Shown in pieces: positions 15,132 to 25,619 of a stretch of 64,000 nt of DNA; position 1 is the stretch's first letter, and every line of letters begins with the position of its first letter. The position numbers and the translations under genes were made by a program. Source of the DNA: Polyangiaceae bacterium (GTDB taxonomy: Bacteria > Myxococcota_A > Polyangia > Polyangiales > Polyangiaceae); contig JAPYTK010000001.1 of NCBI GenBank assembly GCA_029941785.1, positions 1 through 64,000 of the forward strand, in the 5' to 3' direction. The notes under the pieces were generated by a model. The model was not told the DNA's origin, did not search any database, and saw only the letters and a program-made list of their open reading frames with translations.

Positions 15132-16929
15132 CCTGACCGCCGTCCTGCGGCGCTCCGGCTTCTCGCGCGGGGCTCATCGTTGTCACCTCGGTCTCGGAAT
15201 CGCCGTCGACCGGTAGCCTCTCCGGCACGGCGGCCAAGGAAGGCTTGGCCACGATACCTATTTGAGAACGGAGCTGCGCAATACACAGCGCCTCTTGGCG
15301 AGCCTGTTGAGGTCCAAGTCCGCACACGCGCGTGCGCGCCTGACGCGTCATGAACTGCATCGCATCTCGCATGCCCGCGAGGGGAGACATCCCTCGCTGT
15401 TCAGCAAGCAATGTCCCGCACCTGGCGACACATCGCATCCCACCACAAGCACCGAGGCCCAAGCGGGTACGGCGCGACACTGCCGACACCGACCGGGCCA
15501 TCTCATGTTCGATGACGTAACGAACTTCGGCCTCGAGCACTGGCTCGCACACGCAAACGGTGCGACGTTGTCGGGGATCGCGTTTCATTTGCTCGCCAAT
15601 TCGCCACGCCCGTGAGCCGTGGCGATACACGAGGCGTCGAGCCGCTATGGCATCGATGTCGAGTTCGCCGGACAGTCGAAAAGCGTCCACCTCTTCGTCC
15701 CCGCCCGGCAAGGCGGTCAGATGTGTGGTGCACGTGCGCGACAAATCGAAACGGCGAGCCAAGACATCCACCATCTCCTGAGCGAACAGCCGAAAGCTCG
15801 CCAGTTTCCCCCCGAGCATCGAGTACATCCCATCAGCACCATGCTCTGCGTGGTCGACGATGGCGTGCTCGCGCGATAGCTCATCCTCGAGCTTGCCATA
15901 TTCGTACAAGGTTGGGCGGACACCAGCCGTCGTGCCGATGATCCGCCCTTGGCGAATGGCAGGAAAAACCTTGGCCAGTCCCTCGACGAGATAACGCACC
16001 TCTTCGCTGTTCGCGACGACGTCATCGAGATCGCCGTAGTAGTCGTCATCCGTCGTCCCGATGACGCTCATGTTCTGCCACGGCTCGATGAAGATGCTCC
16101 GACCGTCGATCGTCTCCGACATGACCGCGTAGTTCGTCAAGCGGCGATCAAACACGACGTGGATCCCCTTTCCTGGACGGACGCGAGCCGCCGTCGGTGC
16201 AACATCACCCAGCGAAGCGGTGATCGGCGCCCACGCACCGGTCGCGTTAACGACCGAGGCGGTGGTCAACCGCCCAACGCGACCGTCGTGGCGATCCCGA
16301 TAACGCACCGCCTCCACCTCCCCATCCGGTCCACGTTCCACCCGCTCGACGGTCACGCCGACAAATAGCTTCGCTCCCCGTTCGCGAGCATCGACCGCGT
16401 TGGCGGTGCAGAGCCGAGCGCCATCGATCCCCCACTCATCGAAGCTAATCCCACCACAAAGATCGCCAACGATGCCCGGCTCGAGCTCGCGTAGCTCGTC
16501 GGGCGTCAGTCGGGTGTGCGGCTTCCCTCGTTTGAGAGGTTGGTAACGATCGTAGGCCTCGAAGTACGCATCGACGAGGGGAAACAGCCAGCTCTTGCGG
16601 CTCGGGAACGGAAGCAAGAAAGGAATACGAAACAGTAAATGCGGCGCTATGGCTTGGATGTGACCGGAATCACGACATGAAGTCTGGGTCACCTCGGGAT
16701 CGGTCCTCAGATAGCGGACTCCGCCATGAATCATCCCGCTGCTGTTGCCACTCGCGCCAAAGGCCAAGTCATTGCGTTCGAACAAGGCCACGCGCAGGCC
16801 CCTCATGGCCGCATCTCGGGCGACGCCCGTCCCGTTGACGCCCCCACCGATCACAACGACATCGACATCTCGCTCGCGCGCTTGGCGCAGTTTGCGCGGG
16901 GGACGCACCGAAGTGGCGGAGATCGACAC
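15124..16929 (-). CDS. glpA: Glycerol-3-phosphate dehydrogenase, GlpA-like, with BFD [2Fe-2S] domain
   Basis: Residues 20-400 are a GlpD/GlpA-type FAD oxidoreductase: VVVIGGGVNGTGVARDAAMRG, ERNDLAFGASGNSSGMIHGGVRYL and VRPGKGIHVVFDRR. From about 455 there is a BFD-like ferredoxin domain, CVCEPVLEAEVRYVI followed by LGACGGMRCVARC, giving the four cluster cysteines. This domain is present in GlpA but not in aerobic GlpD. It oxidises glycerol-3-phosphate to dihydroxyacetone phosphate. The length, 601, is somewhat above the family norm because of a polar C-terminal tail. The GlpB-like gene follows with an 8-bp overlap. The electron acceptor is unclear since GlpC is not adjacent. Confidence 0.85.
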   Translation of the reverse strand: MSISATSVRPPRKLRQARERDVDVVVIGGGVNGTGVARDAAMRGLRVALFERNDLAFGASGNSSGMIHGGVRYLRTDPEVTQTSCRDSGHIQAIAPHLLFRIPFLLPFPSRKSWLFPLVDAYFEAYDRYQPLKRGKPHTRLTPDELRELEPGIVGDLCGGISFDEWGIDGARLCTANAVDARERGAKLFVGVTVERVERGPDGEVEAVRYRDRHDGRVGRLTTASVVNATGAWAPITASLGDVAPTAARVRPGKGIHVVFDRRLTNYAVMSETIDGRSIFIEPWQNMSVIGTTDDDYYGDLDDVVANSEEVRYLVEGLAKVFPAIRQGRIIGTTAGVRPTLYEYGKLEDELSREHAIVDHAEHGADGMYSMLGGKLASFRLFAQEMVDVLARRFDLSRTCTTHLTALPGGDEEVDAFRLSGELDIDAIAARRLVYRHGSRAWRIGEQMKRDPRQRRTVCVCEPVLEAEVRYVIEHEMARSVSAVSRRTRLGLGACGGMRCVARCGTLLAEQRGMSPLAGMRDAMQFMTRQARTRVCGLGPQQARQEALCIAQLRSQIGIVAKPSLAAVPERLPVDGDSETEVTTMSPAREAGAPQDGGQGD

Positions 16930-17015
16930 TCAAACCGTATAGCAGAGGCAAGCCGGCGCAGCGCCAAGCCGCGGAAACTTGGCCCCATTTGGCAATCCAT
17001 GACTGCTTGTGGGCG

Positions 17016-18254
17016 ATGGTGGATCCCATTCGCAATGTGCGGTGCAAGAATCCGCGGGCTGTCGAGGCCCTGTTTCACGCGCCCGCGCAGTATCTGCAGC
17101 ACGCTTACCGCTGGGGGCCGAGCGTCACGCCGACCCCTGCGCCGGTCACCGTGCAGGTGCGCGATGCCTTCGACGCCCCCCTCGAGGAGCCCGCCACGAG
17201 TGAGAACCAACCCGAAGCGGCGCTCGAAGTCCCGATGAGGCCGATCACGGGCGCACTGTGTTTGCTGATGGTGATCGTGCTCAGTTTGGGAACCGTAGCG
17301 TGGGGCGGCATGCCGTTGTTCGGTTTGAACGCAAGCGTGGCCGTCCAGGCGGGTCACACGCTGACCGCGAGCATCCCCAACGACCTAGCGACGCTCGTGC
17401 CGCCCGCACCGCCACCCGTGATCGAGCTTCAACATGAAGGGTATCTGCCTCTGCGCGGCGGAGTGCTCATCGCCCCGAATACCTTCAAGCCGCGAACATC
17501 AGACTACGATCTCGTCATCCATTTCCACGGCAACGTGTCCATCGTGCGGCAGAGCATCGAGCACGCTGGGATCAATGCGGCCTTGGCTGTCATCAACCTT
17601 GGCGAACGCTCGAAAGTCTACCGCACGGCGTACGAAATTCCAGGCGCCTTCGAAGCCCTGGTGACGCAAATCCGACAAGCCGTCCAGCGACGAGGGTTGC
17701 CCGACCCCCGACTTCGTCGCGTCGCGCTCACCGCTTGGAGTGGGGGCTACACCGCAATCGAAAGTGCACTGCGTACGCACGCCTCGAGGGCTGACTTTCC
17801 GCTCGATGCGATATTCGTGCTCGACGGACTGCACTGCGGCTTCAGCTTTTTCGACAAGACACAACTGCGCGTCGACAACATCCGAGGCTTCATTCAAGCG
17901 GCCCACGCCGCCGCGCAAGGTGATTTCCTCTTGTCGCTTACGCACACGCAAATCGACCCCATCACCTACGGATCGACCAAACGAACCGCCGAACACCTAC
18001 TGCGGACCGTCGGCGCCAGCGTCCACCGACCGGCCATCTTGGAGATCCCCGCTCACGTCACGCTGCCGGATCTTCAAGGCGTCGCTCGTCGTCTGCGAGA
18101 ACGTCGAATGGAGCCGGCATCCGACACCGAGGTCGGCGACTTCAGGGTCCGGGGCTTTCGTGGCAACACGAAGGAGGACCATGCGGCCCATTTGCTTCAA
18201 ATGGCAGCGACAGCACTTCCCGATCTGGCGGAGCGTTGGCGGCAGACGCCTTGA
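17016..18254 (+). CDS. Membrane-anchored alpha/beta-hydrolase-like protein, unknown function
   Basis: The track frame begins at a TTG; ATG 17016 is the better start and gives 412 residues. There is a single strong membrane segment near residue 85-105 (ITGALCLLMVIVLSLGTVAW). The rest is a large domain with alpha/beta-hydrolase features: DLVIHFHGNVSIVRQS resembles the oxyanion-hole HG segment, and VALTAWSGGYTAIES resembles a G-x-S-x-G nucleophile elbow with AWSGG in its place. VLDGLH and ILEIPAHVTLP could hold the acid and His. The protein would be anchored with the domain in the periplasm. The last 113 bp overlap the convergent radC tail. I know no named homologue. Confidence 0.65.
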   Translation: MVDPIRNVRCKNPRAVEALFHAPAQYLQHAYRWGPSVTPTPAPVTVQVRDAFDAPLEEPATSENQPEAALEVPMRPITGALCLLMVIVLSLGTVAWGGMPLFGLNASVAVQAGHTLTASIPNDLATLVPPAPPPVIELQHEGYLPLRGGVLIAPNTFKPRTSDYDLVIHFHGNVSIVRQSIEHAGINAALAVINLGERSKVYRTAYEIPGAFEALVTQIRQAVQRRGLPDPRLRRVALTAWSGGYTAIESALRTHASRADFPLDAIFVLDGLHCGFSFFDKTQLRVDNIRGFIQAAHAAAQGDFLLSLTHTQIDPITYGSTKRTAEHLLRTVGASVHRPAILEIPAHVTLPDLQGVARRLRERRMEPASDTEVGDFRVRGFRGNTKEDHAAHLLQMAATALPDLAERWRQTP

Positions 18255-18942
18255 GCCCTGGTTCGGACCGAACCAAATCGCCGAGCTCGTAGAGCGAGCT
18301 GTGCCGGCCGTCCGCGGTGACGATCACGTGATCCAACAACGGCACGCCGACAACATCTGCCGCTTCCCGAAGCTGACCCGTCATCCACACGTCCTCGCGC
18401 GACGGCAAGTGATCGCCGCTAGGGTGGTTGTGGACAACAATGAACGCAGAGGCCCCCTCGCTCAGCGCCACGCGCAAGATCTCCCTCGCGGTCACAGATA
18501 GGCCGTGCGCTCCCCCGCGCGCGACGCACCGCATGCCCCGCAAACGGTTGCGGCCATCAAGGGCGAGGACCCATAACTGTTCCTCGACGAGGGCCCCGAT
18601 CCGCGGGCTCATCCACTCGGCAACCCGGGCCGGCGTCACAAATTGAGCGCGTGGTGCGGCCCGACGCAGTCGTATGCGCCGGGCCAATTCGGCGGCGACG
18701 ACAAGACGTTCTGCAGCGCGCGCGGTCACACCCTTGATGTCCTGAAGACGGCCTAGCCCAACCTCGCTCAATTGAGGGAGGTCTCCGACGTCATCGAGCA
18801 CGCGACCCGCCACCTGTAGCGCAGTGGCCCGCGCCCCGCTTCGTATGAGTGTCGCGATCAGTTCGGTATCGCCCAGCTCGCCATAACCGATGTGCTGACC
18901 GCGCTTCTGGGCTGCTCTCAACCAACTGTCGGCTTGCGTCAT
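18142..18942 (-). CDS. radC: RadC/JAB-domain (MPN+) protein
   Basis: The start chosen is ATG 18942 (MTQADSWLRAAQKRG), giving 266 residues. An N-terminal helix-hairpin-helix region (GLGRLQDIKGVTARAAERLV) leads into the RadC JAB metalloprotease-fold domain. VVHNHPSGDHLPSREDVWMT holds the H-x-H and the downstream Asp, and LLDHVIVTADGRHSSLYELG is the family ending. The name derives from E. coli radC; the biochemical role is still uncertain. About 40 residues after the usual end extend into the convergent gene at 17016-18254. The gene belongs to a minus-strand run with cinA-like and xseB. Confidence 0.85.
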   Translation of the reverse strand: MTQADSWLRAAQKRGQHIGYGELGDTELIATLIRSGARATALQVAGRVLDDVGDLPQLSEVGLGRLQDIKGVTARAAERLVVAAELARRIRLRRAAPRAQFVTPARVAEWMSPRIGALVEEQLWVLALDGRNRLRGMRCVARGGAHGLSVTAREILRVALSEGASAFIVVHNHPSGDHLPSREDVWMTGQLREAADVVGVPLLDHVIVTADGRHSSLYELGDLVRSEPGLKASAANAPPDREVLSLPFEANGPHGPPSCCHESPGP

Positions 18943-19073
18943 GCGGGGACCCAACGCAACTTCGATACCAATGGCTAGGTTACCGTTTTCAGGGCGCCTT
19001 CGACCCACACCGGCCGGCGCCCGCCACATGTTCGCCGGCGCCCGCCACCCGATTTTGCAACCGCCCTCGCCGG

Positions 19074-19826
19074 TCAGTCCTCTGCATCGAGATCGACACG
19101 CGCGCCGTCTGGCAAGAGCGCGACGAACGCATCCCGAGCCGCCATCACCGGTTCGCTCGAAGCACCATCAAAGGTGATTTGGGTCCGATAACGGGGATGC
19201 CTCCACTTCGGGTACGAGCCGATTTCGATCCCTTCGTGCGCGGCACAAACCTGGTCGAGCCACGGCTTGAGCTGGCCCTCGTCGAGTGTGGCGTACACGG
19301 CCGTGCTCACGAACGCCGCACCTTCGCCCAACTCGCTGACGACGACGGGCATCTTCATCGCGAATATTTCAGGGACCCCCGGCAGGATCCACACGTTGTG
19401 CATCACAATGGTGGGCCAAGGCATTTCAGGCGTGGTCACGAGCCGACCGCCGCGTGGGATCCGCGCCATCCGCAGATGATCGTCGGTGATCTCTTCGCCG
19501 TAGAAGCCACGGAGCATCGCCGCCATCTCGGCCGACGCGATCACGTCGACCTCGAAAGCAGCTGCGACCGCATCGATGGTCACGTCATCGTGCGTCGGAC
19601 CGACCCCGCCGCTCGTGAACAACACCTCGCGACTCGACGACAGCTCCTGCACTTCCCTGGTGATCACATCGGACTCGTCCCTCACCATCACGACCCGATC
19701 CAACACTCGCCCCAGAGAACGCAAGGTTCGCGCAAGAACCACCAGATTCTCGTCGGCAATTTTTCCGCTCAACAGCTCGTTACCGATGATCAACGCGGCT
19801 GCGCGGCCCCTCGTCAGCTCCGCCAT
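19074..19826 (-). CDS. CinA N-terminal / molybdopterin-binding (MoCF) domain protein
   Basis: The product has 250 residues. AALIIGNELLSGKIADEN and VLFTSGGVGPTHDDVTIDAVA are the two glycine-rich motifs of the MoCF domain as found in the N-terminal half of CinA. VWILPGVPEIFAMKM continues the match. The C-terminal nicotinamide-mononucleotide deamidase half of CinA is absent; instead there is a short alpha/beta tail, as in stand-alone CinA-N or FAD-synthase-associated domains. It is likely a nucleotide pyrophosphatase-type enzyme, by family. It lies 45 bp after xseB in the same direction. Confidence 0.8.
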   Translation of the reverse strand: MAELTRGRAAALIIGNELLSGKIADENLVVLARTLRSLGRVLDRVVMVRDESDVITREVQELSSSREVLFTSGGVGPTHDDVTIDAVAAAFEVDVIASAEMAAMLRGFYGEEITDDHLRMARIPRGGRLVTTPEMPWPTIVMHNVWILPGVPEIFAMKMPVVVSELGEGAAFVSTAVYATLDEGQLKPWLDQVCAAHEGIEIGSYPKWRHPRYRTQITFDGASSEPVMAARDAFVALLPDGARVDLDAED

Positions 19827-19871
19827 GGCGTCTCCGTCGAGCTGAAATCGGACACCATCACCGATGCGTTC

Positions 19872-20126
19872 TCACTCAAAGTCCCGCGTGCGGGCCTCAC
19901 CGTTTTCGTCAACACTGACGAGTTCTTCGACTCGCTTCTCGGCGCAGTCCAGCTGGTCCTGAGCGCTACGCGCTACGCGGACGCCTTCTTCGAACAACTT
20001 CAGCGAATCCTCGAGCCGAAGCTCGCCGCTCTCGAGCTTGCCCACGATCGCAGCGAGCCGCTCAGAAGCTTGCTCGAAGCTCAAGCCCTCCTCGTCCGAA
20101 ACCACAACTTCATCTTCGGCTGCCAT
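19872..20126 (-). CDS. xseB: Exodeoxyribonuclease VII small subunit
   Basis: The product has 84 residues from ATG 20126 (MAAEDEVVVSDEEGLSFEQA). LSFEQASERLAAIVGKLESGELRLEDSLKLFEEG is the hallmark of XseB, forming the coiled-coil stalk that binds XseA. Exo VII degrades single-stranded DNA from both ends. The large subunit gene xseA is not in the window, so the pair is split. The start overlaps the end of the HEAT-repeat gene by 17 bp, indicating co-transcription. Confidence 0.9.
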   Translation of the reverse strand: MAAEDEVVVSDEEGLSFEQASERLAAIVGKLESGELRLEDSLKLFEEGVRVARSAQDQLDCAEKRVEELVSVDENGEARTRDFE

Positions 20127-22257
20127 TGGGCGGTAGCTTACGCGAGTAAGCGCCAGGCGCAAGCCATAGAGCCTTGGCTCGCCCGTGCTCAACACCGCCG
20201 ATCATCATGTCCCCAGATGGATCGCTGAGGACCACCGTCGCCAAGCCGTCGGCGTGCACGAATTGGGCGGCCCGAACGGCGTCGGAGCCTTCCAATCGAA
20301 CCCAAACCGAACCACCGCCGGCCCGCGTAGCACGCCAGTCGAGTGAGACGTCACGCAATGCCGCTCGAGCCAACGCGCGAACTTCGGGATCGGGATCGAG
20401 CTGTTGCGCCAGTTTCAGGGCGGCACGGCCAAGCGCCTCGTTGCGCAGTGACAATCCTCGCACCAGCGCCCGACGCACGTCGGCCCGGGGCTCGAATCGA
20501 TACGCCTCGCTCAACAGACTCACGGCGTCCGGCTCCGGACTCAGCCCGAGCCCGTGGCCAAGGTGAGCGCGGATCAACGGATCGGAACCGTTCAACCACT
20601 GCCGCACGCGGGGTCGAAACCGTTGAGGATCACGTGCCGCCAAGCGGAACGCCGCCAGCGGAGCGAGCGGAGAGCCACCCTGGATCCAACGAACGAGTTG
20701 GCTCGAAGAGACCTCGACGTCGTCCGCCAACAAGGCCGCTCCGAGAGCGAGTTGGACCAGAGTCGGTCGCTCGCGGCTCGTCTTTGCGTCACGCCCGAAG
20801 CGCGCAACCGCAATCGACGGCAAACGCCTCCCCACGGCCCGAGCTGCGGCGCCAACCACGATGGGATCGGCATGCACCAGAAGCCGAGTGGCTTCCGCGC
20901 CGTCCAAGAGCACCAAACCGTAACTACCGACCGCCCGGCCGTCGGGATCGGAACCCACGAGCTGACCTCGCAACCGCCTCTGCAGGCCCGCTACCCGCTC
21001 AGCATCCGGCCCGCCATGGAAAAGGCAAGCCCGGAGCACGTCCCGCTCAGCCTTCGCCCGTCCCTCGACGGTAGCCAAGCGCCTCGCCAGTTGCAGGCGT
21101 GCGGCTTCGCCTTGCGAACGGCCCAAAGCAAAAAGAGCCTCGTGGCTCAGTTCGGGATCATCGAGGAAGGTCGCCAAAGACTCGATCGCGTCAACCGTCA
21201 TCCCCGTCGCAAGCCATCGAATGACCCGTCTTCTTCGACTCACCGATGGGTCGGACCGAGCGACCATCGTCATGACCTCAATCAGATCCGTCCGCGGCGC
21301 GCGCTCGATCAAAGCCAGTGCGCGGTCACGGGTCTTTTTCGACGACAACAATGGCTTGATCGCGGACGAAAACTCGGGGGCATCGAGCAGCGCAAAGATC
21401 TCTGCAGCGACAAGACGTGCATCGGACCGCTTGTCCCGAAGCCAGCGACGCGCTTCAGGCAACACACTTTCGTCGCCGAGTCCCGCCAAAGCCGTAGCGG
21501 CCGCCCAGCGCACCGCGTCTCGCTTTCGGGTCCGTTGCTTACGAAGCACGGGAATCGCTCGCAAGTCCCCAAGCTCGCCGAGCCATCGGATGTGAACCAC
21601 GGAAAGTCGGCCTGTCTTCCCGACGAAGTCCTCGAAGCGGGCCGGTGGATAGGCTCGCAAGGCCTCGCGGGCGGGCTCAGCGCCAGGTCCGCCAGCGAGC
21701 AAGGCCGTTAGCAAAGGTTTGTGCACCCCGTGGCGGGCCAAGGCCATGGCGGCCGTTCCCCGCGCGAGCGATTGTTGGGGTGATTCCGCGGCACCGTCCC
21801 GCGCTTGTTGCAGCACGGTGGACAAGACACGCCGGACCGGCTTGTGAGCGAGGTGCCTCGACAACACCCGGACCGCGGCGAGCCGCGAACGTGCATCCTC
21901 GTAGACCGCCTCGCCTGAGTGCATCACCTCGACCAGCGACTGCCAAGCGGCGCGTTCACTGCTCGTTCCCAGCCGTTCGATCCCTCGAACACGCTCACGC
22001 CAACCCGATGCGCGAAGCAATCGCCTACCACGACTCAGAGCCGAGCGCCGACTCAAGGTCGACTTGGCCGATACGAGATCGCGCTTGGCCGATACGAGAT
22101 TGCGCTTGGCCAAAACGAGATTGCGCTTCCGCAAGCCCGGGCGCGGGGTCCCCAAGCCGCCCGACCCCAGCGACTGCGCTCGAGCCGAACAGCACAGCAC
22201 GCCGAACAGCATCCCGAGCAGAGCGCTTATTCCCCATCGAGCTTTCCATCGCGACAC
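20110..22257 (-). CDS. Secreted HEAT-repeat protein
   Basis: A signal peptide (ISALLGMLFGVLCCSARAQS) is followed by a basic stretch with the 7-residue repeat RNLVxAK. The rest of the 715 residues is mostly paired helices typical of HEAT repeats: IRWLGELGDLRAIPVLRKQR, RWAAATALAGLGDESVLPEARRWL and RRALVRGLSLRNEALGRAALKL. HEAT arrays are scaffolds for protein binding; the partner is unknown. The final 100 residues look beta-rich (GGSVWVRLEGSDAVRAAQ, GLATVVLSDPSGDMM) and may be a separate domain. The start is GTG 22257 with an AGGAGG box close upstream. It precedes xseB with an overlap. Confidence 0.75.
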   Translation of the reverse strand: MSRWKARWGISALLGMLFGVLCCSARAQSLGSGGLGTPRPGLRKRNLVLAKRNLVSAKRDLVSAKSTLSRRSALSRGRRLLRASGWRERVRGIERLGTSSERAAWQSLVEVMHSGEAVYEDARSRLAAVRVLSRHLAHKPVRRVLSTVLQQARDGAAESPQQSLARGTAAMALARHGVHKPLLTALLAGGPGAEPAREALRAYPPARFEDFVGKTGRLSVVHIRWLGELGDLRAIPVLRKQRTRKRDAVRWAAATALAGLGDESVLPEARRWLRDKRSDARLVAAEIFALLDAPEFSSAIKPLLSSKKTRDRALALIERAPRTDLIEVMTMVARSDPSVSRRRRVIRWLATGMTVDAIESLATFLDDPELSHEALFALGRSQGEAARLQLARRLATVEGRAKAERDVLRACLFHGGPDAERVAGLQRRLRGQLVGSDPDGRAVGSYGLVLLDGAEATRLLVHADPIVVGAAARAVGRRLPSIAVARFGRDAKTSRERPTLVQLALGAALLADDVEVSSSQLVRWIQGGSPLAPLAAFRLAARDPQRFRPRVRQWLNGSDPLIRAHLGHGLGLSPEPDAVSLLSEAYRFEPRADVRRALVRGLSLRNEALGRAALKLAQQLDPDPEVRALARAALRDVSLDWRATRAGGGSVWVRLEGSDAVRAAQFVHADGLATVVLSDPSGDMMIGGVEHGRAKALWLAPGAYSRKLPPNGSRR
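22063..22125 (-). repeat. Three 21-bp tandem repeats encoding RNLVxAK
   Basis: Plus-strand unit CTTGGCCGATACGAGATCGCG occurs three times in a row, with one change in the second copy and more in the third. In frame on the minus strand it encodes LAKRNLVSAKRDLVSAK just after the signal peptide of the HEAT protein. Near-identity indicates recent slippage or duplication. Confidence 0.85.
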
Positions 22258-22357
22258 GACCTCCTACCTATAGCAAGTTGGTGAAAAGGATGCCCCAGTT
22301 TCGCCTACGCAGGCCAAGCCTGGACGCCAGACCCATGATTGAAGTGGAGACGAGAAG

Positions 22358-24307
<1,950 letters not shown>

Positions 24308-24330
24308 CGGCAAGGCCTGCAGTCTCGGCG

Positions 24331-24891
24331 CTAGGATCCGGAAATCGAGGGCCGGCGCCGAAAGCCGAGCCATCCGCCGAGCCGCGCCAACATCGTCGCG
24401 ACGAGCAACACGATGACCGAGGACATGAGCAACTGCAGCACCCCAGGCAATGATGGGGCGCTCGTCAACATTCGCACGCCGTTGCGCAACACCGAATACA
24501 CAACGACCCCTCCGCCCGCGGCGAGTCCGGCCAAGGTCGCCTCCTTGATCTGCGCGCGCCCCCCAAAGCGCCCCACCAGCGCGCCACCAAAGAGCGCCGC
24601 CAGCGCCAAAGCCAAAACCGGAGCAAGCAGCATCACCAAAGAGATCTTGAGGCGGACCGCAGGGTCCAAGGCCTGATAGGCCGCGACGGTTCCTCCTGCG
24701 CTGTCTGGCATATGGGCGCGCGTCACCCAATGGATAAAGCTGTTCGCCAGCATGGCGAGAGGAACGAAGAACAAGCCGATCCCGACCGTGCCAATGACGA
24801 CCCACTGCTTCGGAGAGCGGCTCTCTTCGGCTTCCTCTGGCTGCAGAACCGGCAACCGTCGCTTGCCATCGGAAGACTCGCTCATCGCCAA
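24331..24891 (-). CDS. Four-segment membrane protein, unknown function
   Basis: The product has 186 residues with a hydrophilic acidic N-terminus (EEAEESRSPK) and four hydrophobic segments: VVIGTVGIGLFFVPLAMLA, ISLVMLLAPVLALALAALFG, a Gly-rich one around LAGLAAGGGVVVYS, and LLMSSVIVLLVATMLARLG. It ends RRRPSISGS. No family is recognised. The start overlaps the end of the exonuclease gene by 10 bp, so it is the last member of a DsbA-like, exonuclease, membrane-protein operon. Confidence 0.7.
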   Translation of the reverse strand: MAMSESSDGKRRLPVLQPEEAEESRSPKQWVVIGTVGIGLFFVPLAMLANSFIHWVTRAHMPDSAGGTVAAYQALDPAVRLKISLVMLLAPVLALALAALFGGALVGRFGGRAQIKEATLAGLAAGGGVVVYSVLRNGVRMLTSAPSLPGVLQLLMSSVIVLLVATMLARLGGWLGFRRRPSISGS

Positions 24892-25619
24892 AAACGTCGC
24901 GCTTCTTCTTGTTGCCGTTCGAGCCGCCTCTGCTCCTGCACGAAAGCGGCATAGCCCTGAGGAATACGACTGTCCTCGGCCATCTTGTAGAGGACCATCA
25001 GCGCAGCTTCCGCATCGTCGGTCGCACGGTGCGCGCGATCGAGCGCTACACCCAAGCGGTCAGCCACCGCGCCCAAAGCCCGGCTCACGCCCTTCCCTTT
25101 GTAGAGCTCTCGCGCGAACACCAAGGGGTCGAGCCAGACGACGCCACGCCGCACGGCTGGAGGCGGGTCGCTTGCCTGCACTCCGTTGCGCTCCAATTCG
25201 TTGAGCAAAAAACCGCGATCAAAACTAGCGTTGTACGCTGCGGGGATAGCGTCGCGCAGCGTATCGAGGATCGCCTCGCCGACCTCGGCAAAGCTCGGCT
25301 TTTCGGCGACATCCTCGTCCTTGATACCGTGAACTTCGGTGGAGCCGGCCGGTATGGGCATGCCAGGATTGATGAGCCAGCCGTGCCGAGAGACGATACT
25401 CCCCCCCTTGGCGATGACGATCCCCACCTCGATGATCCGGTCCGTCTTCGAATCCGTCCCCGTCGTCTCCGTGTCGAGAAAGGCGATGGTCTGATCGACC
25501 CACGAATCGTCACCATCCACCCCATCGAGGATCCCAACGGCGCGGACCTTGAGCCGATGCGCGATGCCCGGATAGTGATGTCCCGTCGGAAAACAACCGC
25601 AGTGGTCGTCGTTCTTCAC
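24882..25619 (-). CDS. DEDDh 3'-5' exonuclease (DnaQ/PolC-type)
   Basis: All exonuclease motifs are present: IAFLDTETTGTDSKTDRIIEVG (Exo I), AYNASFDRGFL (Exo II) and HRATDDAEAALMVL (Exo III with the His). The protein resembles stand-alone proofreading-type exonucleases. About 35 residues before Exo I (VKNDDHCGCFPTGHHYPGIAH) contain Cys and His and may bind metal. The start is GTG 25619, which overlaps the upstream stop as GTGA and has an AAAGG box; the longer track frame lies inside the DsbA-like gene. The product is 245 residues. A separate exonuclease of this type could partly compensate for the proofreading-defective Pol I, but that is speculation. Confidence 0.85.
   Translation of the reverse strand: MKNDDHCGCFPTGHHYPGIAHRLKVRAVGILDGVDGDDSWVDQTIAFLDTETTGTDSKTDRIIEVGIVIAKGGSIVSRHGWLINPGMPIPAGSTEVHGIKDEDVAEKPSFAEVGEAILDTLRDAIPAAYNASFDRGFLLNELERNGVQASDPPPAVRRGVVWLDPLVFARELYKGKGVSRALGAVADRLGVALDRAHRATDDAEAALMVLYKMAEDSRIPQGYAAFVQEQRRLERQQEEARRFWR

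Noticed and set aside
18849-20228. 459-residue plus-strand ORF across radC, cinA-like and xseB genes
   Set aside because: Shadow of three recognisable minus-strand genes; composition His/Arg-rich without motifs.
20554-21711. 385-residue plus-strand ORF in the HEAT-repeat gene
   Set aside because: No motif; the minus-strand frame has a signal peptide and regular helical repeats.
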